NCBI GenBank assembly: GCA_024690825.1
Contig: JAILOK010000116.1
Location: 1 to 54,722, forward strand
Direction of reading: 5' to 3'
DNA from: Lachnospiraceae bacterium
GTDB lineage: Bacteria > Bacillota > Clostridia > Lachnospirales > Lachnospiraceae
DNA length: 54,722 nt
Shown: piece by piece, positions 32,901 to 42,006 of the stretch
How the letters are laid out: the number at the start of each line of letters is the position of its first letter
Numbering within the stretch: the first letter of the stretch is position 1
Made by a program: the position numbers and the translations under genes
The notes under the pieces: model-generated
What the model was told of the DNA's origin: nothing
Database searches by the model: none
What the model saw: the letters and a program-made list of their open reading frames with translations, nothing else

Positions 32901-35900
32901 ATGTACGAAAAGGTCAATACCGATCTGAATTTCGTCGAAAGAGAAAAAGAGATCGAGAAATTCTGGAAGGACAATAAGATATTTGAAAAATCGATGGAGA
33001 TCAGGAAAGGGTGCGACACCTACACCTTTTATGATGGGCCGCCGACAGCAAACGGCAAGCCGCACATCGGCCATGTGCTGACCCGCGTGATAAAGGATAT
33101 GATACCCAGATACCGGACCATGAAAGGATACTTTGTTCCGAGAAAAGCCGGCTGGGATACGCACGGCCTTCCCGTGGAGCTTGAAGTTGAAAAGAAACTC
33201 GGGCTTGACGGCAAAGACCAGATAGAAAAATACGGACTGGAACCCTTCATTAAAGAATGTAAGGAATCTGTCTGGAAATATAAGGGAATGTGGGAGGATT
33301 TCTCTTCAACAGTCGGCTTCTGGGCCGATATGGACGATCCCTATGTCACCTATGAAGATGATTACATAGAATCCGAATGGTGGGCATTAAAGACCATATG
33401 GGACAAGGGCCTGCTCTATAAGGGCTTCAAGATCGTGCCTTACTGTCCGAGATGCGGAACACCGCTCTCATCGCACGAGGTTGCCCAGGGATACAGGAAT
33501 GTAAAAGAAAGATCAGCCATAGCACGCTTTAAGGTGAAGGGAGAGGAGGCCTATATCCTTGCATGGACCACGACCCCGTGGACGCTTCCTTCAAATGTGG
33601 CGCTCTGCGTCAATCCCGATGTTACATATATAAAGGTAAAGACAAAGGACGGCTATACCTATTATCTGGCTGAAGCGCTGGCTGAAAAGGTACTCGGAGG
33701 GGAAGAGACATCACCTTATGAAGTGCTTGAAACCTATGCCGGAAAGGATCTTTGCGGAAAGGAATATGAAGCGCTCTTTGAATGCTCCGCGATCGAGGCC
33801 GGAAAACAGAAAAAGAAAGCTCACTTTGTAGTCGCGGATTCCTATGTCACAACTGAGGACGGTACCGGAGTAGTACATATAGCGCCTGCCTTCGGTGAGG
33901 ACGACGCAAGGGTCGGAAGAGAGAATGACCTGCCGCTTGTGCAGTTTGTCGATGAGAAAGGAAACATGACCGAAGAGACACCGTTTGCCGGAAAGTTTGT
34001 CAAGGATGCCGACAAGGATGTGCTGGTGGATCTTGAAAAAAGAGGTCTTTTATTCTCGGCTCCGAAATTTGAACATGACTATCCGTTCTGCTGGAGATGC
34101 GATACGCCTCTCATTTATTATGCAAGAGAATCATGGTTCATAAAAATGACCGAGGTCCGGGATAACATGATCAAAAACAATGATCAGATAAACTGGATCC
34201 CTCCGACGATAGGGACCGGAAGGTTCGGAGAGTGGTTAAAGAACCTTCAGGACTGGGCGGTATCGAGAAACCGTTACTGGGGAACACCCTTAAACATCTG
34301 GGAATGCCCGGACTGCAAGAAGCGAGTATCGATCGGTTCGAGAGAGGAACTTTATAAACTTTCGGGCAATGAGAAAGCAAAGACGGTTGAGCTTCACAGG
34401 CCTTTCATAGATGAGATAACGATAAAGTGCGATGAGTGCTCCGGCACCATGAAGAGGGTGCCCGAGGTTATTGACTGCTGGTTTGATTCGGGAGCAATGC
34501 CCTTTGCACAGCATCATTATCCTTTTGAAAATGAAGATCTTTTCAAGAGCCAGTATCCGGCATCGTTTATCAGCGAAGCTGTTGACCAGACAAGAGGATG
34601 GTTCTATTCACTGCTTGCGGAGAGCACGCTTCTCTTTGACAGTCCCTGCTACAAAAATGTCATAGTCCTGGGTCTTGTGCAGGATGCGGACGGACAGAAG
34701 ATGAGCAAGTCAAAGGGAAATGCGGTGGATCCCTTTGATGCCCTGGAAAAATTCGGAGCTGATGCGATAAGGTGGTATTTCTACATCAATTCGGCGCCCT
34801 GGCTCCCGAACCGTTTCCACGATGATGCCGTGACGGAAGGCCAGAGGAAGTTCATGGGAACACTCTGGAATACCTACGCCTTCTTTGTGCTTTACGCAAA
34901 TATAGACGGATTTGATGCATCAAAATACAGCCTTGAAAAGGATAAGCTTTCCGTAATGGATAAGTGGATCCTTTCAAAACTTAACGCCTGCATCAAAGAG
35001 ACCGACGAGGATCTTGAAAACTACAGGATCACCGAGGCTGCAAAATGCCTGCAGGAATTTATTGAAAACTTAAGCAACTGGTATGTGAGACGCTGCAGGG
35101 AGAGATTCTGGGCCAAAGGGATGGAACAGGACAAGATAAACGCATATATGACGCTTTATACCTGCCTGACTGACATCTGCCGTGCGGCAGCTCCCATGGT
35201 CCCCTTCATGACAGAGGAGATATATCAGAATCTGGTACGGTCCGTGAATAAGGACGCGCCCGAGTCCATACACCTGACAGATTATCCGGTATGTGATGAG
35301 ACGATGATAGATGAGACTCTCATGAGGGATATGGACGAGGTTCTTGATATAGTGGTCCTGGGAAGGGCAGCAAGGAATGCCTGCAACATCAAGAACCGTC
35401 AGCCAATCGCGAAGATGTATGTGAAGGCCGAAAACGAACTGTCGGGATTCTATAAGGATATCATCACGGATGAGCTCAATGTCAAGGAAGCGGAATTTTC
35501 CGATGATGTCAGGAACTTCACGACCTACACATTCAAACCGCAGTTAAAGACCGTGGGCCCCAAATACGGAAAGGTGCTGGGAAAAATAAAAGAATACCTT
35601 TCAGCGCTGGACGGAAATGCGGCAATGGATGAGCTTGAAGCAAAGGGAGAACTCAAGTTTGATGCGGACGGTACCGATGTGAGTCTTGCAAAGGACGATC
35701 TCCTCATAGAAATGACGAGCAAAGAAGGATTTGTCGAGCAGTCTGATAATAAGATCACTGTAGTGCTCGATACAAACCTCACTGAAGATCTCATTGAAGA
35801 GGGATTTGTGAGAGAACTCATTTCAAAGATCCAGAACATGAGGAAGGAAGCCGGCTTTGAGGTAATGGACAAGATCACGGTCTATTCCGAAGGAAACGAG

Positions 35901-36050
35901 AAGCTGGCCGCATATCTTGAAAAGAATTCGGCGTTCGTGTTAAAGGAAGTAATGGCAGATAATATAGTATCGGGAAGCACTGACGGATATACAAAGGATT
36001 GGGATATAAACGGACAGAAGGTTAAACTTGGAGTAAAGAAAAATGCTTAG
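32901..36050 (+). CDS. ileS: Isoleucyl-tRNA synthetase (long, eukaryote-like type)
   Basis: 1049 residues from the ATG at 32901, with GGAGG ten bases upstream; the frame is open from 32856 without a ribosome site. Class I motifs: PHIGH (His55) and KMSKSKG (Lys600). The editing domain lies between them (AWTTTPWTLPSNVAL). Zinc-type cysteine pairs occur at CPRCG, CPDC and CDEC. The N-terminal style (FWKDNKIFEKS, YDGPPTANGKPHIGH) and length match the IleS2 group, which includes naturally mupirocin-tolerant enzymes; that property is inference here. glgP follows after 15 bases. No T-box leader was found. Confidence 0.96.
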   Translation: MYEKVNTDLNFVEREKEIEKFWKDNKIFEKSMEIRKGCDTYTFYDGPPTANGKPHIGHVLTRVIKDMIPRYRTMKGYFVPRKAGWDTHGLPVELEVEKKLGLDGKDQIEKYGLEPFIKECKESVWKYKGMWEDFSSTVGFWADMDDPYVTYEDDYIESEWWALKTIWDKGLLYKGFKIVPYCPRCGTPLSSHEVAQGYRNVKERSAIARFKVKGEEAYILAWTTTPWTLPSNVALCVNPDVTYIKVKTKDGYTYYLAEALAEKVLGGEETSPYEVLETYAGKDLCGKEYEALFECSAIEAGKQKKKAHFVVADSYVTTEDGTGVVHIAPAFGEDDARVGRENDLPLVQFVDEKGNMTEETPFAGKFVKDADKDVLVDLEKRGLLFSAPKFEHDYPFCWRCDTPLIYYARESWFIKMTEVRDNMIKNNDQINWIPPTIGTGRFGEWLKNLQDWAVSRNRYWGTPLNIWECPDCKKRVSIGSREELYKLSGNEKAKTVELHRPFIDEITIKCDECSGTMKRVPEVIDCWFDSGAMPFAQHHYPFENEDLFKSQYPASFISEAVDQTRGWFYSLLAESTLLFDSPCYKNVIVLGLVQDADGQKMSKSKGNAVDPFDALEKFGADAIRWYFYINSAPWLPNRFHDDAVTEGQRKFMGTLWNTYAFFVLYANIDGFDASKYSLEKDKLSVMDKWILSKLNACIKETDEDLENYRITEAAKCLQEFIENLSNWYVRRCRERFWAKGMEQDKINAYMTLYTCLTDICRAAAPMVPFMTEEIYQNLVRSVNKDAPESIHLTDYPVCDETMIDETLMRDMDEVLDIVVLGRAARNACNIKNRQPIAKMYVKAENELSGFYKDIITDELNVKEAEFSDDVRNFTTYTFKPQLKTVGPKYGKVLGKIKEYLSALDGNAAMDELEAKGELKFDADGTDVSLAKDDLLIEMTSKEGFVEQSDNKITVVLDTNLTEDLIEEGFVRELISKIQNMRKEAGFEVMDKITVYSEGNEKLAAYLEKNSAFVLKEVMADNIVSGSTDGYTKDWDINGQKVKLGVKKNA

Positions 36051-36065
36051 AGTGGAGGGAGCGAA

Positions 36066-38531
36066 ATGTTGATCAACCAGACTTTTGACAAGGAAGCTTT
36101 CAAGAAAGCGGTCAAGGAGAATGTGAAGGTCCTTTACAGAAAAAACCTGAACGAAGCCTCGCCGCAGCAGGCTTACGAAGCCGTGTGTTATACGGTGAAG
36201 GACACCATCATTGAAAAGTGGATGAACACACAGAAGGCCTATGAAAAGGAGGACCCGAAGACGGTCTACTACCTTTCCATGGAATTTCTGATGGGCAGGG
36301 CTTTGGGAAACAATCTCATAAACCTGTGTGAGTACAAGGAAGTAAAAAAGGCACTGCAGGAGCTTGATCTTGATCTTAATATGATAGAAGACCAGGAGCC
36401 CGATCCCGCGCTCGGAAACGGCGGTCTGGGGAGGCTTGCGGCATGCTTTCTTGATTCACTTGCAACTCTGGGTTACAGCGCATACGGCTGCGGCATCAGA
36501 TACCGTTACGGAATGTTCAAGCAGAAGATCAGGGACGGATATCAGATGGAGGTTCCCGATGACTGGCTAAGAGAAGGAAATCCTTTCGAACTTCGGAGAA
36601 GAGAATATCAGAAGGAAGTCAAATTCGGCGGCTATGTGAGAGTTGAGACCGGAGAGAACGGAAGGAACAAATTCATCCAGGAGGGATGCCAGACTGTAAT
36701 GGCAGTTCCTTATGACATGCCGATAGTCGGATACGGTAACGGCATAGTGAACACTCTCCGTATCTGGGATGCGGAACCCGTGGAGTGCTTCCAGCTCGAT
36801 TCCTTTGACAAGGGTGATTATCACAGGGCAGTAGAGCAGGACAATCTGGCGCGCAACATCGTTGAGGTCCTTTATCCCAATGACAATCATTATGCAGGAA
36901 AGGAACTGAGACTTAAGCAGCAGTATTTCTTCATATCGGCATCCGTTCAGGAAGCGGTTGCAAAGTATATGCGCAAACACAGCGATGTGAAGAAATTCTA
37001 CGAAAAGAATATCTTCCAGCTGAATGATACCCATCCTACGGTTGCCGTAGCGGAGCTCATGAGGATACTCATGGATGACTACGGACTTTCATGGGATGAT
37101 GCGTGGTCAGTGACCACAAAGACCTGTGCATACACCAACCATACGATCATGTCGGAAGCTCTGGAAAAGTGGCCGATGGAGCTCTTCTCAAGACTTCTGC
37201 CGCGTATCTATCAGATCGTCGAAGAGATAAACAGGAGATTCTGTCTCGAGATAACCGCAAAGTATCCCGGAGATCAGGAAAAGATCCGCAAGATGGCGAT
37301 CATTTACGACGGACAGGTGAGGATGGCAAATCTTGCTATCTGCGCAGGATTTTCAGTAAACGGCGTGGCAAGGCTTCATACCGAGATCCTCAAAAAGCAG
37401 GAGCTTCGCGACTTCTATGAGATGATGCCCGAGAAGTTCAACAACAAGACTAACGGTATCACGCAGAGGAGATTCCTGCTTCACGGAAATCCCCTGCTTG
37501 CCGACTGGGTTACGGATCATATCGGAAATGACTGGATCACCGACCTTTCAAAGATCAAAGGCCTCAAGGTCTATGCCGAGGACAAGAAAGCTCAGAGCGA
37601 GTTCATGAACATCAAGTTCAAGAACAAGGAAAGACTTGCAAAATACATCATGGATCACAATAAGGTCGCTGTAGATCCCAGATCGATCTTTGATGTGCAG
37701 GTAAAGCGTCTGCATGAATACAAAAGACAGCTCTTAAACATCCTGCATGTCATGTATCTGTATAATAAGATCAAGGCAAATCCCGACATGGAGTTTTATC
37801 CCAGGACATTCATCTTTGGAGCAAAGGCGGCAGCGGGATACAGGAACGCAAAGCTTACGATCAAGCTTATCAATTCCGTTGCTGATGTGGTAAATAATGA
37901 CGCGTCCATAAAAGGAAAGATCAAGGTTATCTTTATCGAGGACTACAGGGTATCCAATGCCGAGATGATCTTTGCGGCTGCAGATGTATCCGAGCAGATA
38001 TCAACTGCTTCAAAGGAGGCATCCGGAACCGGAAACATGAAGTTCATGTTGAACGGAGCGCTGACGATCGGTACCATGGACGGAGCAAATGTCGAGATGG
38101 CAGAGGAAGTCGGAGCGGAAAATATGTTCATCTTCGGTCTGTCCTCGGATGAAGTCATAGGATTTGAGAACAACGGCGGTTACAACCCCATGGACATCTT
38201 CAATAATGACCAGGAGATCCGCGAGGTCCTGATGCAGCTCATAAACGGCTTTTATTCCAAGAACGATCCGGAGCTTTTCAGGGATCTGTATAATTCACTG
38301 CTCAATACCCAGGTCACCAGCCGCGCGGACACCTATTTCATCCTGAAGGATTTCAGGTCATACGCGGCTGCCCAGGAAGAGGTTGAAAAGGAATACAAGA
38401 ATACACAGGAATGGGCAAGGAAGGCCATACTCAATGTTGCTTCAAGCGGCAAGTTCTCATCCGACAGGACCATAAAGGAATATGTGGACGAGATATGGCA
38501 TCTTGACAAGGTAAGGTTAAGAAAGAAATAA
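36066..38531 (+). CDS. glgP: Glycogen/starch/alpha-glucan phosphorylase
   Basis: 821 residues, normal for the family. Motifs: YYLSMEFLMGRALGNNL near the N-terminus, EDQEPDPALGNGGLGRLAACF, and the PLP-lysine region EASGTGNMKFMLNGAL with Lys659 as the Schiff-base lysine. It phosphorolyses alpha-1,4-glucans to glucose-1-phosphate, the opposite direction to the GlgC/GlgD route encoded 10 kb upstream. GGAGGGAGCG precedes the ATG at 36066, 15 bases after ileS, so read-through from ileS is likely. The pairing with a tRNA synthetase gene looks fortuitous. Confidence 0.97.
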   Translation: MLINQTFDKEAFKKAVKENVKVLYRKNLNEASPQQAYEAVCYTVKDTIIEKWMNTQKAYEKEDPKTVYYLSMEFLMGRALGNNLINLCEYKEVKKALQELDLDLNMIEDQEPDPALGNGGLGRLAACFLDSLATLGYSAYGCGIRYRYGMFKQKIRDGYQMEVPDDWLREGNPFELRRREYQKEVKFGGYVRVETGENGRNKFIQEGCQTVMAVPYDMPIVGYGNGIVNTLRIWDAEPVECFQLDSFDKGDYHRAVEQDNLARNIVEVLYPNDNHYAGKELRLKQQYFFISASVQEAVAKYMRKHSDVKKFYEKNIFQLNDTHPTVAVAELMRILMDDYGLSWDDAWSVTTKTCAYTNHTIMSEALEKWPMELFSRLLPRIYQIVEEINRRFCLEITAKYPGDQEKIRKMAIIYDGQVRMANLAICAGFSVNGVARLHTEILKKQELRDFYEMMPEKFNNKTNGITQRRFLLHGNPLLADWVTDHIGNDWITDLSKIKGLKVYAEDKKAQSEFMNIKFKNKERLAKYIMDHNKVAVDPRSIFDVQVKRLHEYKRQLLNILHVMYLYNKIKANPDMEFYPRTFIFGAKAAAGYRNAKLTIKLINSVADVVNNDASIKGKIKVIFIEDYRVSNAEMIFAAADVSEQISTASKEASGTGNMKFMLNGALTIGTMDGANVEMAEEVGAENMFIFGLSSDEVIGFENNGGYNPMDIFNNDQEIREVLMQLINGFYSKNDPELFRDLYNSLLNTQVTSRADTYFILKDFRSYAAAQEEVEKEYKNTQEWARKAILNVASSGKFSSDRTIKEYVDEIWHLDKVRLRKK

Positions 38532-38554
38532 GGTACAGTGAGGATATATCATAT

Positions 38555-40840
38555 ATGTCATCAGCAGTTGATAAATGTGTAAAAGTAAAGGACGAAGGGG
38601 TTTTCATAAAGGACGGACTTACGATCCTTGAGGACACCTCGTCCTTAAACAAAGACGAGGCATCAAAGAATACCATAGCCTACGGGATCCTTAAAAATCA
38701 TAATACGGCTCCCGATATGGAAGACCTGAAGATAAAATTTGACTGTCTCACATCCCATGACATCACCTTTGTCGGGATAATACAGACAGCAAGGGCTTCG
38801 GGATTAAAGAAATTCCCGCTTCCCTATGTACTGACGAACTGCCACAATTCACTCTGCGCAGTCGGAGGGACCATAAATGAGGATGACCATGTATTCGGTC
38901 TTTCCGCCGCAAGGAAATACGGCGGGGTCTATGTGCCGCCTCATCAGGCAGTCATCCACCAGTATGCAAGGGAAATGCTTGCAGGCTGCGGGAAGATGAT
39001 CCTCGGTTCCGATTCGCATACACGCTACGGAGCTCTGGGAACCATGGCTGTCGGAGAGGGCGGAGGAGAGCTTGTAAAACAGCTTCTGTCACAGACCTAT
39101 GACATCAAAAGACCGGAGGTGGCTGCGATCTACCTCACCGGAGAGGTGCCCTACGGGGTTGGTCCCCAGGATGCGGCCATAGCTCTCATAGGAAAACTCT
39201 TTGAAAAGGGCATAGTAAAGAACAAGGTCATGGAATTTATAGGCCCCGGAGTGAAAAATCTCTCTGCCGATTTCAGGATCGGGATAGATGTCATGACCAC
39301 AGAGACCACCTGCCTTTCATCCATATGGCAGACCGATGAAAATATACATGAGTGGTATGAGATACACGGCAGGGAAGGCGAATACAGGGAACTTAAGGCA
39401 GAGGGCGTCGCTTATTACGATGAACTTGTGACTTTGGATCTGTCGAAACTCAAGCCCATGATAGCAATGCCTTTCCACCCTTCAAACGCTTATTCGATAG
39501 ATGAGGTGAACGAGAACACCGAAGAGATACTTGCGCTTACGGAAGAAAGGGCAAAAACATCCTTCGGAGACAAGGCAGAGTTTGATCTTCATTCAAAACT
39601 TAAGAACGGTAAACTTTTAACCGATCAGGGCATCATAGCAGGCTGCGCCGGAGGCGGATTTGAAAACATCTGTGCCGCAGCGGATATCCTTGACGGAGCG
39701 GATATAGGAAACAGGGAATTCACTATGAGTGTCTATCCCGCTTCAATGCCTGTCTATGCGGAGCTTGTAAAGAACGGATCATTCACAAAGCTTCTGGATG
39801 CGGGAGTTGTAATAAAGACCTGTTTCTGCGGTCCGTGCTTCGGTGCAGGAGATACGCCCGCAAACAATGCATTCTCCATCAGGCATTCAACGAGAAACTT
39901 CCCCAACAGGGAGGGTTCCAAAGTGCAGAACGGACAGATATCGTCGGTGGCCCTGATGGATGCAAGATCCATTGCGGCAACGGCTGCAAACAAAGGAATA
40001 CTTACAGGGGCGGATAAACTTGATGTTAAGCTCGGAAAATATAAATATTTCTTTGATTCTGCGATCTATGAAAAGAGAGTCTTTGATTCAAAGGGCACGG
40101 CGGATGAAAACGAGGAACTTATTATGGGCCCCAATATCAAAGACTGGCCGGCAATGCCGTCTCTTACCGATAATCTGCTGTTAAAGGTTGTATCCGAGAT
40201 CCATGATCCGGTTACAACGACCGATGAACTCATTCCATCCGGGGAGACTTCTTCCTTCCGCTCGAATCCTCTGGGACTTGCGGAATATGCGCTTTCAAGA
40301 AAAGATCCGGAATATGTCGGAAGAGCAAAACATATCCACGGATTTGAAAAGGCAAGAGAGGAATCGATCGAAAAATGTGAGGAACTTATGGCCGGGGAAA
40401 GCTCTCTTAAAGAGGCATGGGAAGTCATTACGAAGGAATTCCCGGGTACAGCGCTTTCCGATACGGGCATCGGATCCACGATATTTGCGGTAAAGCCCGG
40501 CGACGGCTCTGCAAGGGAGCAGGCGGCTTCGGTTCAAAAGGTCCTCGGCGGATGGGCAAATGTGGCAAACGAATATGCAACAAAGCGTTACCGCAGCAAC
40601 CTCATCAACTGGGGAATGCTTCCGTTTTTGATAAAGCAGGAAGACCTGCCGTTTGCCAATTCGGATTATATCTTCATACCGGACATCAAAAAGGCTGTGC
40701 AGGAAAAAACGGAGGAGATAAAAGCGTATACGATAAAGGACGGTAAGACGGTTCCGTTTGTGCTGACATTGGGAAGCCTTACCGACAAGGAGAGACAGAT
40801 CATTGTCGACGGATGTCTCATAAATCACAACAGAGCATAG
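38555..40840 (+). CDS. Aconitase-family hydratase (substrate uncertain)
   Basis: 761 residues. Aconitase-superfamily features: GSDSHTRYGALGTMAVGEGG, GCAGGGFENI at the place of the first cluster cysteine, and CFCGPCFGAGD for the other two cysteines of a 4Fe-4S cluster. HSTRNFPNREGSKV is substrate-binding, and a C-terminal swivel domain ends with VLTLGSLTDKERQIIVDG. The protein is a single chain with swivel, but its sequence differs from AcnA and AcnB, and members in Lachnospiraceae are usually named only hydratase. Citrate/isocitrate or a related hydroxy-acid isomerisation is plausible. The gene starts 23 bases after glgP. A hairpin terminator follows. Confidence 0.85.
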   Translation: MSSAVDKCVKVKDEGVFIKDGLTILEDTSSLNKDEASKNTIAYGILKNHNTAPDMEDLKIKFDCLTSHDITFVGIIQTARASGLKKFPLPYVLTNCHNSLCAVGGTINEDDHVFGLSAARKYGGVYVPPHQAVIHQYAREMLAGCGKMILGSDSHTRYGALGTMAVGEGGGELVKQLLSQTYDIKRPEVAAIYLTGEVPYGVGPQDAAIALIGKLFEKGIVKNKVMEFIGPGVKNLSADFRIGIDVMTTETTCLSSIWQTDENIHEWYEIHGREGEYRELKAEGVAYYDELVTLDLSKLKPMIAMPFHPSNAYSIDEVNENTEEILALTEERAKTSFGDKAEFDLHSKLKNGKLLTDQGIIAGCAGGGFENICAAADILDGADIGNREFTMSVYPASMPVYAELVKNGSFTKLLDAGVVIKTCFCGPCFGAGDTPANNAFSIRHSTRNFPNREGSKVQNGQISSVALMDARSIAATAANKGILTGADKLDVKLGKYKYFFDSAIYEKRVFDSKGTADENEELIMGPNIKDWPAMPSLTDNLLLKVVSEIHDPVTTTDELIPSGETSSFRSNPLGLAEYALSRKDPEYVGRAKHIHGFEKAREESIEKCEELMAGESSLKEAWEVITKEFPGTALSDTGIGSTIFAVKPGDGSAREQAASVQKVLGGWANVANEYATKRYRSNLINWGMLPFLIKQEDLPFANSDYIFIPDIKKAVQEKTEEIKAYTIKDGKTVPFVLTLGSLTDKERQIIVDGCLINHNRA

Positions 40841-40853
40841 TTTTTGGATGACC

Positions 40854-40885
40854 AAAGCCGGTCCTCGAAAGAGGGTCGGCTTGTT
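40854..40885 (+). terminator. Hairpin after the hydratase gene
   Basis: AAGCCGGTCCTC, loop GAAA, GAGGGTCGGCTT (with a small internal mismatch), followed by GTT. The stem is strong but the T tract is short, so termination before carA may be partial. Confidence 0.55.
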
Positions 40886-40911
40886 AACAGTATTCTTAAA
40901 GGAAGACAGAT

Positions 40912-42006
40912 ATGAAAGCATTTTTGATCCTTGAAGACGGCACCGTATTTACGGGTATTTCGATCGGAGCCAGAAAAGAGATAATAAGCGAGATAGTCTT
41001 TAACACCTCGATGACGGGATATCTTGAAATTCTGACAGATCCGTCCTATGCGGGGCAGGCAGTATGCATGACCTACCCGATGATAGGAAACTACGGGATA
41101 TGTTACGAGGATATGGAATCGATCCGTCCGTGGGTTGACGGATATATCGTAAAGGAGCTGTCGGAAAAGGACAGCAACTTCAGATCCGAAGGAACCATAA
41201 GTGATTTTCTCATAAAGTATGACATCCCGGGTATTGCAGGTATCGATACCAGAGCCCTTACAAAGATACTCAGGGAGAAGGGCACGATGAACGGGATGAT
41301 AACGACAGACGAAGACTATAGCATGGAAGATATCATACCGAAGCTTAAAGCCTATACCACCGGAAAGGTAGTGGAAAAGGTAAGCTGTACCGAAAAGAAG
41401 AGAACACCGGGAAGTGGATACAGGATAGCACTGCTTGATGTGGGAACAAAAAAGGACATCGCGTTAAATCTTGTGAAAAGAGGATGTGAAGTAACGGTAT
41501 ATCCCGCACTGACAAAGGCTTCCGAGATACTCTTGGACGAGCCTGACGGGATCATGATATCAAACGGACCGGGTGATCCGAAGGAGTGCGTGGAAACGAT
41601 AGAGGAGATAAAAAAGCTCTATGAGACGGACATACCGATCTTTGCGATCTGTCTGGGGCATCAGCTCATGGCTTTGGCGACGGGAGGAGATACGCACAGG
41701 ATGAAGTACGGACACAGGGGAGCAAATCATCCGGTGAAGGATCTTTCCACCGGGCGTGTTTATATCACATCGCAGAACCACGGTTATGTGGTGGATGAAA
41801 AGAAGATACCTCCGGATGTGGCAAAGCCTTCGTTTGTTAATGTAAATGACGGCACACTGGAAGGTCTTGATTATATAAATAAAAAGATATTTACGGTACA
41901 GTTCCATCCTGAGGCCTGTCCGGGTCCTGTGGATACGGGATTTCTTTTTGACAGGTTCCTTGCGATGATCGGGGGAAAGGAGACAGCAGACCATGCCAAA
42001 GAATAA
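40912..42006 (+). CDS. carA: Carbamoyl-phosphate synthase small subunit
   Basis: 364 residues. The N-terminal CPSase small-chain domain (FLILEDGTVFTGISIGA, FNTSMTGYLEILTDPSY) is followed by a class I glutamine amidotransferase domain. The nucleophile is Cys247 in FAICLGHQ, and the His-Glu pair is in VQFHPEACPGP. It hydrolyses glutamine and passes ammonia to CarB for pyrimidine and arginine synthesis. AAAGGAAG precedes the ATG at 40912. It overlaps carB by 14 bases, indicating coupled expression. No PyrR-type attenuator is evident in the 71-base leader. Confidence 0.97.
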   Translation: MKAFLILEDGTVFTGISIGARKEIISEIVFNTSMTGYLEILTDPSYAGQAVCMTYPMIGNYGICYEDMESIRPWVDGYIVKELSEKDSNFRSEGTISDFLIKYDIPGIAGIDTRALTKILREKGTMNGMITTDEDYSMEDIIPKLKAYTTGKVVEKVSCTEKKRTPGSGYRIALLDVGTKKDIALNLVKRGCEVTVYPALTKASEILLDEPDGIMISNGPGDPKECVETIEEIKKLYETDIPIFAICLGHQLMALATGGDTHRMKYGHRGANHPVKDLSTGRVYITSQNHGYVVDEKKIPPDVAKPSFVNVNDGTLEGLDYINKKIFTVQFHPEACPGPVDTGFLFDRFLAMIGGKETADHAKE

